Assembly: GCA_003244015.1 (NCBI GenBank)
Contig: QHBR01000374.1
Coordinates: forward strand, 1-33,490
Length of the DNA: 33,490 nucleotides
From: Hyphomicrobiales bacterium
Lineage (GTDB): Bacteria > Pseudomonadota > Alphaproteobacteria > Rhizobiales > Beijerinckiaceae
Direction of reading: 5' to 3'
Part shown: piece by piece, positions 17,781-27,052 of the stretch
Position numbering within the stretch: the first letter of the stretch is position 1
Layout of the letters: every line of letters starts with the position of its first letter
Notes under the pieces: generated by a model
What the model saw: the letters and a program-made list of their open reading frames with translations, nothing else
Told to the model about the DNA's origin: nothing
Databases searched by the model: none
Translations under genes and position numbers: made by a program

Positions 17781-18959
17781 TCATTCGATCGCGATCCTGA
17801 TCGTTGCCGCCATGCCGGGCTCGAGCAAAAGATCCGGATTGGGCACACTGATGACGACGTCGTAGGTCGCGGCGCGCTCATCGCTTTGCGGCGACGGCCG
17901 AACTTGCGTCACCGTGCCAGCGAAAGTACGGTTCGGAAAAGCCTCGACGGTGAACGTAACTTTGTCACCGGGTTTGACATCGCCGATGTCCTTTGCGCTG
18001 ATTATGGCGTCGATGTGCGTTAGAGTAAGATCTGCGGCGATGACAAAGAGAGGCGGCGAGTCCGCCGCGACCGTCTGGCCCAATTCGACGTTGCGCGACA
18101 CCACCGTTCCGTCAATCGGCGAAACGATATCTGTGTAGCCGAGGTTGGCCTCCGCGGAATGAAGCGCCGCTTGGAGCTCAGCGACCCTTGCCTCGTCGCG
18201 GTTTGTCTGCGTCTGCGCCCTTTCAAAGGATTTGCGCGGCTTGTCAATCGCTTTCCGGGAAATGGCCGGACGCTTCGCCAGGGCCTCGTGGCTCTCGAAG
18301 GCCGCGTTCGCCTGGGCGAGATCCGCTTTGTCCTTTTCGAGCCGAGCCTCGGCTGCTGCCAGGTCGGCCCTGCTTTGATCTACGACGATTTGATAGGGGC
18401 GCGGATCGATTTGCGCGCAGACATGCCCCGCCTTCACTTGCATGTTGGCGTCGCAATCGAGCGCCTGGATCACGCCGGACACGCGCGCGCCGACCGGCGT
18501 GGTCGCTGTGGGAGCGACGACGCCGCTCACGGTTACAGTGCGCACCTGCGAATCACGTTCGACCTGCATCTGCATGGATTCATCCACGAATGCCATATTG
18601 TGGTTCAGATGCGCCATGATCCAGAGCGAACCGGTGAGGAGCAGCAGGACGATCAGCACGCCGAAGGCAAGCGCCATGACGTTGTTGACGTTGTCTGGGC
18701 CGGTCGTGATGTGGAGGAAGAAGACGAGGTGAACGCCCATTTGCGCGATCGCGAGAACGGCCAGGGCGACAGGAATGCTCGGACCCCAGACGAGTGTGGT
18801 GCCCGAGATGTAGAAGGACACAACGGTGAGCAGCGTCGCGAGCCCAAGCCCAACCAGGTAGCTTCTAATTCCCTCGGCGATCTCTGCGCCGTCGAGGCGT
18901 TGGTCGCCCGGCGCGGTGTCGGTGTGATGGAGGTCACTCGTCGGCTCGGAGTAGCTCAT
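17781..18959 (-). CDS. Fusion of cytochrome o ubiquinol oxidase subunit IV (CyoD, ~132 aa) with HlyD/MacA-type periplasmic adaptor (~260 aa)
   Basis: MSYSEPTSDL...YLVGLGLATLLTVVSFYI...HLVFFLHITTGPDNVNNVMALAFGVLIVLLLLTGSLWIMAHLNHNM...MQMQ (CyoD) continues in frame as VERDSQVRTVTVSGVVAPTATTPVGARVSGVIQALDCDANMQVKAGHVCAQIDPRPYQ...GMAATIRIAIE* (adaptor). Confidence 0.85.
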   Translation of the reverse strand: MSYSEPTSDLHHTDTAPGDQRLDGAEIAEGIRSYLVGLGLATLLTVVSFYISGTTLVWGPSIPVALAVLAIAQMGVHLVFFLHITTGPDNVNNVMALAFGVLIVLLLLTGSLWIMAHLNHNMAFVDESMQMQVERDSQVRTVTVSGVVAPTATTPVGARVSGVIQALDCDANMQVKAGHVCAQIDPRPYQIVVDQSRADLAAAEARLEKDKADLAQANAAFESHEALAKRPAISRKAIDKPRKSFERAQTQTNRDEARVAELQAALHSAEANLGYTDIVSPIDGTVVSRNVELGQTVAADSPPLFVIAADLTLTHIDAIISAKDIGDVKPGDKVTFTVEAFPNRTFAGTVTQVRPSPQSDERAATYDVVISVPNPDLLLEPGMAATIRIAIE

Positions 18960-19627
18960 TGCACCACCCCCATCAAATAGACCACGGTGAATATCGCAAC
19001 CCAAATGATGTCCAGGGCGTGCCAGAATAGGCTGAAGCAAAGAATGCGCCGGAGAATGTCCGCCCGGTACCCCTTGGCGGACACCTGCGCCATCATCGTC
19101 AGCAGCCACAGCAGGCCGGCAGTGATATGAAGGCCGTGGCATCCGACCAGCGTAAAGAAGGCCGACAGGAACGCGCTCCGCGTCGGGCCTGCCCCACGCG
19201 CGACCATGCTCGCGAACTCCCGGACCTCGATGCTAAGAAACGCGGCTCCAAGGACGAAGGTCGCCGCCATGGCACTATAAAACCAGGATCCGCTGCGCGC
19301 CCGGGCACCGATGCTTGCGAGGCCGACCGCAAAGCTCGAGACGAGAAGGAACGCCGTCTCAAGCCCGACGTTGCGCAGGTTGAACAGCTCCCGGCCGGTC
19401 GGTCCCCCTGCCGTGTTGCCGACTAGCACCGCATAGGTGGCGAAGAAGGCGGAGAACATGATGATGTCGCTTAGCAGAAAAATCCAGAAGCCGAAGCTAG
19501 TGATGACGCGCTTCGATGCCAGCCCACCGGCCGCGTGCCCCAGCGTGTGCTGGCGATACGGCGACTCCCGGTCGTGTCCCAGGCGATTCGGGTCGTTGCG
19601 GCGGGCGGCCGCCTCGATGGAGGTCAT
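18956..19627 (-). CDS. cyoC: Cytochrome o ubiquinol oxidase subunit III
   Basis: SFGFWIFLLSDIIMFSAFFATYAVLVGNTAGGPTGRELFNL...; ATGA overlap with next gene. Confidence 0.95.
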   Translation of the reverse strand: MTSIEAAARRNDPNRLGHDRESPYRQHTLGHAAGGLASKRVITSFGFWIFLLSDIIMFSAFFATYAVLVGNTAGGPTGRELFNLRNVGLETAFLLVSSFAVGLASIGARARSGSWFYSAMAATFVLGAAFLSIEVREFASMVARGAGPTRSAFLSAFFTLVGCHGLHITAGLLWLLTMMAQVSAKGYRADILRRILCFSLFWHALDIIWVAIFTVVYLMGVVQ

Positions 19628-21627
19628 GGCGCCGGCTGCCGTCGGGTGACCGCCGCACTGCGCGCGCTTCGGTTAGCGCGATCTATGCGCGCGACTGTTT
19701 CCGCCGGAATGATGTATTCGTCATTGTCCCGCCAGGCAAAGACGACAAAGGTCGCGTAGGCGCCCAATGCGGCCACACCCACCATCCACCAGATGTGCCA
19801 GATCAATGCGAAACCCATGATGGTCGCGTAGAAGGCGCAGATGAAGCCGGTTGGGCTGTTCCTTGGCATCTCGATATCCGTATAGGCGGGCTCCTCGCTG
19901 AGCCTCGCCTGCTGGAGCGCTCGCTCCTTCATGCCCCAGTAGGCCTCTTCGCCCTCGATGCGGGGGAGCACCGCGAAGTTGAACGCTGGCGGGGGGGAAG
20001 GTGTCGCCCATTCGAGGGAGCGCCCATTCCAGGGATCGCCGGTCTCGTCGCGAAGCTCCTCACGCCGACGAATGCTGACGACGAGCTGGGCTACTTGGCA
20101 GGCTGCAGCGCAACCCATGATCACGATCCCGATAGCCGCGATCAGCACCCACGGGCGCCATATCGCTACATCGTAATGCTGCAAGCGCCGCGTCATCCCC
20201 GAGAGCCCTGCGGCATAGAGCGGCACGAAGACCACGTAGAACCCGACGAACGTGAGCCAGAAGGCCGCTTTGCCCCAGCCTTCATGCAGCCGGAAGCCAA
20301 ACGCCTTCGGGAACCAATAGGTGTAAGCTGCGAACGCGCCGAACAGCACGCCGCCGATGATGACGTTGTGGAAATGGGCAACGAGGAAGAGGCTCTCGTG
20401 AAGCACGAAGTCCGCCGGGGGCACCGCGAGCAGAACGCCAGTCATTCCGCCGATCACGAATGTGAGCATAAAGCCGATCGCCCACAATATCGGTGTCGCA
20501 TAGACGATCCGGCCGCCGTACATCGTGAAAAGCCAATTGAAGACCTTTACGCCCGTGGGCACCGCGATGATCATCGACATGATGCCGAAGACCGCATTGA
20601 CGTCGGCGCCGGCGCCCATGGTGAAGAAGTGGTGAAGCCAGACCATGAAGGAAAGGATACAGATGACCAGTACTGCCGCGACCATGGAGCGATAGCCGAA
20701 CAGCGGCTTGCCGGAGAATGTAGAGACCACTTCCGAGAATACGCCGAAGGCGCGCATAATGAGGATGTAAACCTCCGGATGTCCCCACGCCCAAATAAGG
20801 TTCACGAACATCATTTGGTTACCGCCGGCTTCGTTGGTGAAAAAATGGAATCCGAAATATCGGTCCAGCACCAACATGGTCAGAGTCGCGGTGAGGATTG
20901 GGAACGCAGCGACAATCAGCAGGCTGGAGACGAGGGTCGTCCAACAAAACATCGGCATCCGCATATAAGTCATGCCAGGAGCATGAAGTTTCAGGACCGT
21001 GGTGATTAGGTTGATCCCCGCCAGTAGGGTTCCCACACCAGAGATTTCAAGCGCCCAAAGGTAGTAATCGACGCCGACGCCGGGTGAATACGTCAGCTCG
21101 GAGAGTGGCGGATAAGGCAGCCATCCGGTTCGCGCGAACTCACCTATCACCAGCGAGAGGTTGACCAACAGCGCCCCGGTCGCGGTAAGCCAGAAGCCGA
21201 CCGAGTTGAGTGTGGGAAATGCGACGTCGCGGATCCCGAGCTGCAGCGGCACCACAAAGTTCATGAGCCCGATCATGAGGGGCATCGCTGCGAAGAAAAT
21301 CATGATCGTACCGTGGGCCGAGAAGATTTGGTCATAGTGTTCGGGCGGGAGATAACCGGGCGCGTGGAACGCGAACGCTTGCTGGGATCGCATCATGATC
21401 GCGTCGATGAATCCACGAATCAGCATCAACAAGCCAAGGAGCATGTAGATGACACCGATCCGCTTGTGATCCACGCTGGTGATCCACTCGCGCCACAGGT
21501 ACGGCAGATGGCCGTTGAGAACGATCCAGGCGATCACGGCAAGGACGATGAATATCACCACCGAGCCCGCGATCAGCGGGATCGGCTGGTCGAGCGGAAT
21601 AGCCGCCCAGCTGAGCTTGCCCAACAT
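19624..21627 (-). CDS. cyoB: Cytochrome o ubiquinol oxidase subunit I
   Basis: WREWITSVDHKRIGVIYMLLGLLMLIRGFIDAIMMRSQQAFA...WAWGHPEVYILIMRAFGVFSEVVSTFSGKPLFGYRSM; heme-copper oxidase motifs. Confidence 0.97.
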   Translation of the reverse strand: MLGKLSWAAIPLDQPIPLIAGSVVIFIVLAVIAWIVLNGHLPYLWREWITSVDHKRIGVIYMLLGLLMLIRGFIDAIMMRSQQAFAFHAPGYLPPEHYDQIFSAHGTIMIFFAAMPLMIGLMNFVVPLQLGIRDVAFPTLNSVGFWLTATGALLVNLSLVIGEFARTGWLPYPPLSELTYSPGVGVDYYLWALEISGVGTLLAGINLITTVLKLHAPGMTYMRMPMFCWTTLVSSLLIVAAFPILTATLTMLVLDRYFGFHFFTNEAGGNQMMFVNLIWAWGHPEVYILIMRAFGVFSEVVSTFSGKPLFGYRSMVAAVLVICILSFMVWLHHFFTMGAGADVNAVFGIMSMIIAVPTGVKVFNWLFTMYGGRIVYATPILWAIGFMLTFVIGGMTGVLLAVPPADFVLHESLFLVAHFHNVIIGGVLFGAFAAYTYWFPKAFGFRLHEGWGKAAFWLTFVGFYVVFVPLYAAGLSGMTRRLQHYDVAIWRPWVLIAAIGIVIMGCAAACQVAQLVVSIRRREELRDETGDPWNGRSLEWATPSPPPAFNFAVLPRIEGEEAYWGMKERALQQARLSEEPAYTDIEMPRNSPTGFICAFYATIMGFALIWHIWWMVGVAALGAYATFVVFAWRDNDEYIIPAETVARIDRANRSARSAAVTRRQPAP

Positions 21628-21629
21628 AT

Positions 21630-22691
21630 TTAGTCCTCCGTCCGCGGCGATACGCTCGGATCAGGTCGCCCGGTCCGTGGGCCAGGTCCAGGCGGCAGTT
21701 TTTGGGTGACGATCTGCTGGAACAGGTCGGGATCGGCCGCGCGGAAGGTGAACGGAGGGGTATTCATGCCCTGCCTGGCCAGGGCAGCGTAGCTCCCAGG
21801 ATCGAGGGCTGGGCCCGCGTTGCGCGTGGCCTCGATCCAGGCGGCGAACCGCTCCGCCGGCACCGCAACCACGTCGAAATGCATGTCCGAGAAACCATCG
21901 CCGCTATAGTGGCTCGAAAGGCCGCGGAAGGTGCCAGGCGCGTCCGCCTGCAGGTACAACTGCGTCGTCATGCCGTTCATCGTGTAGATCATGCTGCCGA
22001 GCTGCGGTACGAAGAAGGCATTCATCACGCTTGCTGACGTCAGGGAGAAGTGAATGGGCACGCCGGCGGGAACCACAAGCCGGTTGACGCTCGCGACGCC
22101 TTGGCTCGGGTAGATGAAGAGCCACTTCCAATCCAGCGATACGACCTGCACCTCGAGCGGTGGCGTGTTCGATGTCAGCGGCTTTGCGGGATCGAGGTCA
22201 TGGGATCCGATCCAGGCCACGCCACCCAGGAGCATGATCACGAGGAGGGGGATGCCCCAGACGATGAGCTCGATGCGGCCGGAGTAGGCCCAATCTGGCA
22301 GATAGCGTGCCCTCCCATTGGATGCTCGAAACCACCAGGCGAAGGCAAAGGTCGCGGTGATCGTCGGGATAACGATGGCGAGCATGATGGCGAGCGAGTC
22401 TATCAAGATCATCTTCTCGGCTTGCCCAATGACCCCTTGCGGGTCGAGGACGGCCGGCTGACATGCCGTCAGAACGATCGGCGCCATGCAGACTGCGCAG
22501 CGCGCAGCCCGGGCCTTCACCGAACGAAGGCGCCGCAAAGGTTCTGTTCTGTCTGGCGTTCCGTCTGGCTTGCCGTGTGAATCGGCACGCGACGGCGCCC
22601 CCAACCGTGATTGCTGCGCTTGGTCGAGCGTCTTCACGATCCGTTCTCTCCCGCTACGCTGGATTTTGAACCGACATCCACCGGATGACAC
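21630..22691 (-). CDS. cyoA: Cytochrome o ubiquinol oxidase subunit II (start uncertain)
   Basis: Lipobox-like LTACQPAVLDPQG; LIVWGIPLLVIMLLGGVAWIGSHDLDPAKPL...VVSLDWKWLFIYPSQGVASVNRLVVPAGVPIHFSLTSASVMNAFFVPQLGSMIYTMNGM. Confidence 0.93.
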   Translation of the reverse strand: MSSGGCRFKIQRSGRERIVKTLDQAQQSRLGAPSRADSHGKPDGTPDRTEPLRRLRSVKARAARCAVCMAPIVLTACQPAVLDPQGVIGQAEKMILIDSLAIMLAIVIPTITATFAFAWWFRASNGRARYLPDWAYSGRIELIVWGIPLLVIMLLGGVAWIGSHDLDPAKPLTSNTPPLEVQVVSLDWKWLFIYPSQGVASVNRLVVPAGVPIHFSLTSASVMNAFFVPQLGSMIYTMNGMTTQLYLQADAPGTFRGLSSHYSGDGFSDMHFDVVAVPAERFAAWIEATRNAGPALDPGSYAALARQGMNTPPFTFRAADPDLFQQIVTQKLPPGPGPRTGRPDPSVSPRTED

Positions 22692-22771
22692 GCTTGGCGA
22701 GGATGAAGTTGCCGCTTCTTAAGGATTTTGGCAATGCAGATCCTCGACATGAGGGCACCGATGCGCCCACG

Positions 22772-22801
22772 CCGGTGACATCGGCGCGCCGATGTCACCG
22801 G
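22772..22801. repeat. Perfect 30-bp palindrome CCGGTGACATCGGCGCGCCGATGTCACCGG
   Basis: Sequence equals its own reverse complement; lies between ispG 3' end and cyoA 5' end. Confidence 0.9.
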
Positions 22802-22915
22802 AAATGCGGGTTTCGTTGTCATCCTGACGCACCACTCCCTTGGTTTTTGATCAGACGCAAAACAAGCAAGCGCTTCACGCCGATGCGACCGCCGGTGGCC
22901 ACCAATCTGCCGCCC

Positions 22916-24211
22916 CTACTCCGCCGCGCTCTTCGCGCCGCCAAACCTTCGCTCGATATAATCCTCGACGATTTGCTTGAATTCGCCGACGATGCCTTCA
23001 CCGCGGAGCGTCATCGCCTTTTGCCCGTCGATGAACACAGGTGCCGCCGGCGTCTCCCCGGTGCCTGGCAGCGAGATCCCGATATCGGCATGTTTCGATT
23101 CGCCGGGCCCATTGACGATGCAGCCCATCACCGCGACGTTCAGCGCTTCGACGCCCGGATAGCGCGCCCGCCACAACGGCATCTCGTCCCGGATATAAGT
23201 CTGGATATCCCGCGCGAGTTCTTGAAAAACCGTGGAGGTCGTGCGCCCGCAGCCAGGACAGGCGGCGACCAGCGGCACAAAAGTGCGAAACCCCATGGTC
23301 TGCAAAAGTTCCTGCGCCACTTTCACTTCGACCGTGCGGTCGCCGCCGGGCTCCGGGGTGAGCGAAACCCTGATCGTGTCGCCGATTCCCTCCTGCAGCA
23401 AAATGCCCATGGCGGCGGCAGAGGCGACAATTCCTTTCGAGCCCATGCCCGCTTCGGTGAGGCCCAAATGCAGCGCGTAATCGCTTCGCCGCGCGAGCGT
23501 GCGATAGACCGCGATGAGATGCTGCACATTCGAGACCTTTGCCGACAGGATGATTCTGTCCCGGCCAAGCCCGATGTCCTCCGCCCGCGCGGCGGAGGTG
23601 AGAGCAGATTGCACCATCGCCTCGCGCATCACGGCGCCTGCCGGGCGCGGCGAAGGCGCGCGCGCGTTTTCGTCCATCAACGCGGTGAGGAGCTCCTGAT
23701 CGAGCGAGCCCCAATTGGCGCCGATCCGCACCGCCTTGCCATATTTGATCGCCGCCTCCACGATGAGACCGAATTGCTTGTCCCACTTGTCCTTGAAGCC
23801 GACATTGCCGGGGTTGATCCGGTATTTGTCGAGCGCCTCGGCGCAGGCGGGATGATCGGCCAAGAGTTTATGGCCGATATAATGGAAATCGCCGATCAGG
23901 GGGACGCCGCAGTCCATCTTTGCGAGACGGTCGCGGATATGCGGCACGGCGGCCGCCGCCTCATCGCGGTCAACGGTGATCCGCACGAGCTCGGAGCCCG
24001 CGCGGGCAAGCGCCGCGATCTGGGCCGCCGTCCCTTCGACATCGGCCGTATCCGTGTTGGTCATGGATTGCACGGCGATCGGCGCGCCGCCGCCGGCGAG
24101 GACTGCCGCGTTGCCGGACCCAATGCGCACGCCAACGGAGCGGCGGCGGGGCGCCGGCCCGGCATCCCAGGGGTCCGGGAGGCCGGAGGAGGTTGAAAGT
24201 CTAGAGTTCAT
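22916..24211 (-). CDS. ispG: 4-hydroxy-3-methylbut-2-enyl-diphosphate synthase (flavodoxin), IspG/GcpE
   Basis: [55 protein letters not shown]...[11 protein letters not shown]...[26 protein letters not shown]. Confidence 0.96.
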   Translation of the reverse strand: MNSRLSTSSGLPDPWDAGPAPRRRSVGVRIGSGNAAVLAGGGAPIAVQSMTNTDTADVEGTAAQIAALARAGSELVRITVDRDEAAAAVPHIRDRLAKMDCGVPLIGDFHYIGHKLLADHPACAEALDKYRINPGNVGFKDKWDKQFGLIVEAAIKYGKAVRIGANWGSLDQELLTALMDENARAPSPRPAGAVMREAMVQSALTSAARAEDIGLGRDRIILSAKVSNVQHLIAVYRTLARRSDYALHLGLTEAGMGSKGIVASAAAMGILLQEGIGDTIRVSLTPEPGGDRTVEVKVAQELLQTMGFRTFVPLVAACPGCGRTTSTVFQELARDIQTYIRDEMPLWRARYPGVEALNVAVMGCIVNGPGESKHADIGISLPGTGETPAAPVFIDGQKAMTLRGEGIVGEFKQIVEDYIERRFGGAKSAAE

Positions 24212-24607
24212 TGTTCATGCGTGGTGTTTATCCCTCCCCGAGGAGACGCCCGGCTGACATATCCCATGAAGCGGGTCGCGATCACGACCCGAAGGATCGC
24301 GGAGAGTGGTGGGCAAAAACAACTTTGCCGTCAAGCCTGTCGTGTCGGGCGGCGTCGGCGGTGGGTTAGGCCTTCGCTTGGTTTTGATGCGCAGAGGACA
24401 TCCAGCCCCACCTCTTGTTGCGTTGATCCAGCTGTCGCGCGTCGTCTTTCTCTCGGCACCGGCGCGAGCGAGCAGGCAAGCCGCCCTTGACGAGCTTAAC
24501 AAACTGCCCACGAAATGCCATCGATTTGATGGGCGGAGCATGATCCGAGTGGGTTCATGCCCTCGACTATCCGGCAAACGGCTTTTCCACGCTATGGGGA
24601 TGAGGGC

Positions 24608-25387
24608 ATGACCGGCGGATCTGGTTTTGTTGGTTCGCCCGGCGCCGCGCTCGTGACCGGCGCGGCAAGGGGGATCGGGCAGAAGATCGCCGAGCGCCTT
24701 GCGCTGGCCCGCTATTCCGTCGTGCTGCATTGCACCTTGGCCTCGCGCGCCAATGCCGAGGCGGCGGCCGCAAGCATCAAGGAGCAAGGCGGCAAGGCGG
24801 GCGTCTTGGCTTCCGATCTCCGCGAAGAGGGCGCCCTCGCCCGGCTCGCCGCGGACGCCGCGGCGATCTTCGGGCCGCTCACCCTGCTCGTCAACAATGC
24901 CGCGATTTTCGAGGCGGACGATGCGGCCTCCTTCGATCTCGAACGCTGGGAGAAGCATTTTTCGGTGAATTTAAGGGCGCCGCTCGTCCTTTCGCGCGAT
25001 TTCGCCGGGCAGTTGCCGGACGGGACCGAAGGCGCGATCGTCAACATCATCGATCAGCGGGTTTTGCGTCCGACGCCGCAGTTTTTCACCTATAGTTTGA
25101 GCAAATCGGCGCTTTGGGCCGCGACCCGGACGATGGCGCAAGCCTTCGCGCCGAAGGGCATCAGAGTCAACGCGGTCGGGCCGGGCCCAGTCTCGCCGAA
25201 CTTCCACCAGGGCGAGGTGGGCTTCGCGCGCGAGGTGCGGGGCTTGCCGCTGGCCCGCGCGATCTCGCCCGGCGATGTCGCCGGCGCGGTTCTTTATCTT
25301 GCCGCCGCGCGCAACGTGACCGGACAGATGATCGCGGTCGACGCCGGCCAGCATCTCGCCTGGCGAACGCCCGACGTCGTGCTTTAA
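24608..25387 (+). CDS. SDR-family oxidoreductase (pteridine reductase/FolM-like pattern)
   Basis: ALVTGAARGIGQKIAERLA...LVNNAAIFEADD...NIIDQRVLRPTPQFFTYSLSKSALWAATRTMAQAFAPKGIRVNAVGPGPV; Rossmann TGxxxGIG and YxxxK. Confidence 0.88.
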   Translation: MTGGSGFVGSPGAALVTGAARGIGQKIAERLALARYSVVLHCTLASRANAEAAAASIKEQGGKAGVLASDLREEGALARLAADAAAIFGPLTLLVNNAAIFEADDAASFDLERWEKHFSVNLRAPLVLSRDFAGQLPDGTEGAIVNIIDQRVLRPTPQFFTYSLSKSALWAATRTMAQAFAPKGIRVNAVGPGPVSPNFHQGEVGFAREVRGLPLARAISPGDVAGAVLYLAAARNVTGQMIAVDAGQHLAWRTPDVVL

Positions 25388-25562
25388 AACAGGCTAAGCC
25401 GGCCAGATCGTGCACGCTATGTTCAACGCTGGGTTGGCCGAGGCGCCTCGGAATTCTGGCGAATCAATTCGCGGCACGGGCGGCACGGGCAACCGGACAT
25501 GAGCGATTGCCCGGAATCCTGCTGCTCTTCGTAGATAGGCAGCGCCACACCGCTTCAATCTA

Positions 25563-25918
25563 GCGAAGGGTCCACGCCGCTAAAGGTGAAAGTGACATGG
25601 ACGGGTCCGACTTGATCGATCTGCGGCGATATGGAGCTGACTTGGCCGAGACCGGCTTGCAAGCGATCGTCGTCGAGCCAATGCAGCGCGGGCCGCTCTC
25701 TTGGCTTGAAGCGGACGACGAGCTTGGCGGGCAAGCCACCCGCCGGACGCACGCGGACAAGATATTGCCGGTTGACGGGCCCGAGGATGCAACCATGAAC
25801 CGCGATCTCGGCTACATCGCCCCGGGCATTTGCAAGGCTCGATTTTGGCCATTCCGAACAGGCGGGATAGGGCCACTTAGAAAAGAACCAGTCACCAAAA
25901 AAATACAGCGTCAGGATT
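25563..25918 (-). pseudogene. Immunity-like protein copy d (5'-truncated)
   Basis: In one frame: FFGDWFFSKWPYPACSEWPKSSLANARGDVAEIAVHGCILGPVNRQYLVRVRPAGGLPAKLVVRFKPRERPALHWLDDDRLQAGLGQVSSISPQIDQVGPVHVTFTFSGVDPSLD*; homologous to copies at 26023-26380 and 27031-27415. Confidence 0.55.
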
Positions 25919-26003
25919 CAGCGCGCCAAGCCCGATCGTCGCGCCGGAGCAGGCGCCCGAGGGCGCGCAAGACACGTGACAAGAGGCCGCGATCGGGCGT
26001 GAA

Positions 26004-26380
26004 CTATTCGAGGCTCGGCTCGGCGCCGCTGTAACTATAGCTGATCGTAACGCGGCCAAGGTGACCGATTTGGGGGAGCAAGCCAAGTCACTTCGCCGAG
26101 ATCGACTCTCAAGTGCTGGTCGTCAATCCAGCGCAAAACCGGGGTGTCCCTGTTTCGGCCAGGCTCGTAGTAGACAAGCACGAAATCGCCCGATTCATTG
26201 GAGAGATGCAGGCCCAACCGCCTTTCATTCGGTAGCCCGGGAAGGCGCAATAGCGCGCCATCGCCTCGGCCAAGACGCCGCGCTCGTTCACTGCCTGTGA
26301 CTCACGCGCATTCACGCAATTATCAATCCCAGGCCGAAGGCCGTAAAGGCGATCCATTCCAACGAACGCACGATTCTCAT
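26004..26380 (-). pseudogene. Immunity-like protein copy c (multiple frameshifts)
   Basis: MRIVRSLEWIAFTAFGLGLIIA* ... LHLSNESGDFVLVYYEPGRNRDTPVLRWIDDQHLRVDLGEVTWL ... IGHLGRVTISYSYSGAEPSLE* recovered across frames. Confidence 0.55.
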
Positions 26381-26670
26381 ATCAGCCTTCCCGGCGGCGA
26401 GCCGAAATCCGGGGTCCACCAGTTTGGCCGTTTTTTCGTCTCCATGAAGCTGTAGGGTGATTGAGTAATCGACAACCGTACCAGTCCCCGTGCAAGCCTT
26501 GACATATTCGGCGACTACGTCGCCCCGCGCATTGGCGGAACTCTAGTCCGAGAACGGGCCTTCATCACGCCCTCCCGAGAACAGTAAAAGACTAGGACGA
26601 TCCAACCTCCAATGCCAACGACGAGAGCCAAAGCAATGGAAATGATCGTCCATTTTATATACTTCCACAT
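26366..26670 (-). pseudogene. Membrane-anchored immunity-like protein copy b (frameshift)
   Basis: MWKYIKWTIISIALALVVGIGGWIVLVFYCSREGVMKARS / SANARGDVVAEYVKACTGTGTVVDYSITLQLHGDEKTAKLV; starts 21 nt after the stop of the orphan module with an AAGGAAAG-like RBS. Confidence 0.5.
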
Positions 26671-26691
26671 TTTTATCGCCACTTTCCTTGA

Positions 26692-27030
26692 TCAGCGTCG
26701 TCCCAGCCCTTTCTCGGTCCATGTTCTTGCCTTGTCATCGTATTTGTTGGATGAAGTGAAAAATCCCCATGTCTGAGCAATCTTGACTGAAACCCATTTT
26801 CCGTAACCTGCTCCGGCCATATAGACACCGACGGCGTAATTGGCGGCATAGATATATTTATTAAAAAAGGTGTTTGTCGCCTTGTCGCGCTGGAAATCAT
26901 AAGTCCCGAATTGCTGAAGCGCAGTTTTAGCTTCTTGGTATTTGTTCGCTATCAGCCAATTTGCGATCTTCTCTCCGGCCACATAGACCTCCTGAAAATT
27001 TGCCCGTGGCGGAGCCATGAGCTTCTTCAC
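26692..27030 (-). CDS. Orphan toxin C-terminal module (GTG start), toxin type-44-like by eye
   Basis: MKKLMAPPRANFQEVYVAGEKIANWLIANKYQEAKTALQQFGTYDFQRDKATNTFFNKYIYAANYAVGVYMAGAGYGKWVSVKIAQTWGFFTSSNKYDDKARTWTEKGLGRR; begins at the shared LMAPPRANF junction directly after the preceding gene's TAG. Confidence 0.5.
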   Translation of the reverse strand: MKKLMAPPRANFQEVYVAGEKIANWLIANKYQEAKTALQQFGTYDFQRDKATNTFFNKYIYAANYAVGVYMAGAGYGKWVSVKIAQTWGFFTSSNKYDDKARTWTEKGLGRR

Positions 27031-27052
27031 CTATTCGAGGCTCGGCTCGGCG
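27031..27052. repeat. 22-bp repeat CTATTCGAGGCTCGGCTCGGCG, second copy at 26004-26025
   Basis: Identical strings at both positions, encoding the common AEPSLE* C-terminus on the minus strand. Confidence 0.85.

Noticed and set aside
19516-21009. 497-aa plus-strand ORF opposite cyoB
   Set aside because: Shadow of conserved oxidase subunit I; composition rich in H/D/E/R with no domain.
22685-24196. 503-aa plus-strand ORF opposite ispG
   Set aside because: Antisense to ispG; its N-terminal part merely reads through the 30-bp palindrome.
24215-24958. 247-aa minus-strand ORF
   Set aside because: N-terminal half is antisense to the SDR gene; remainder has no recognisable features.
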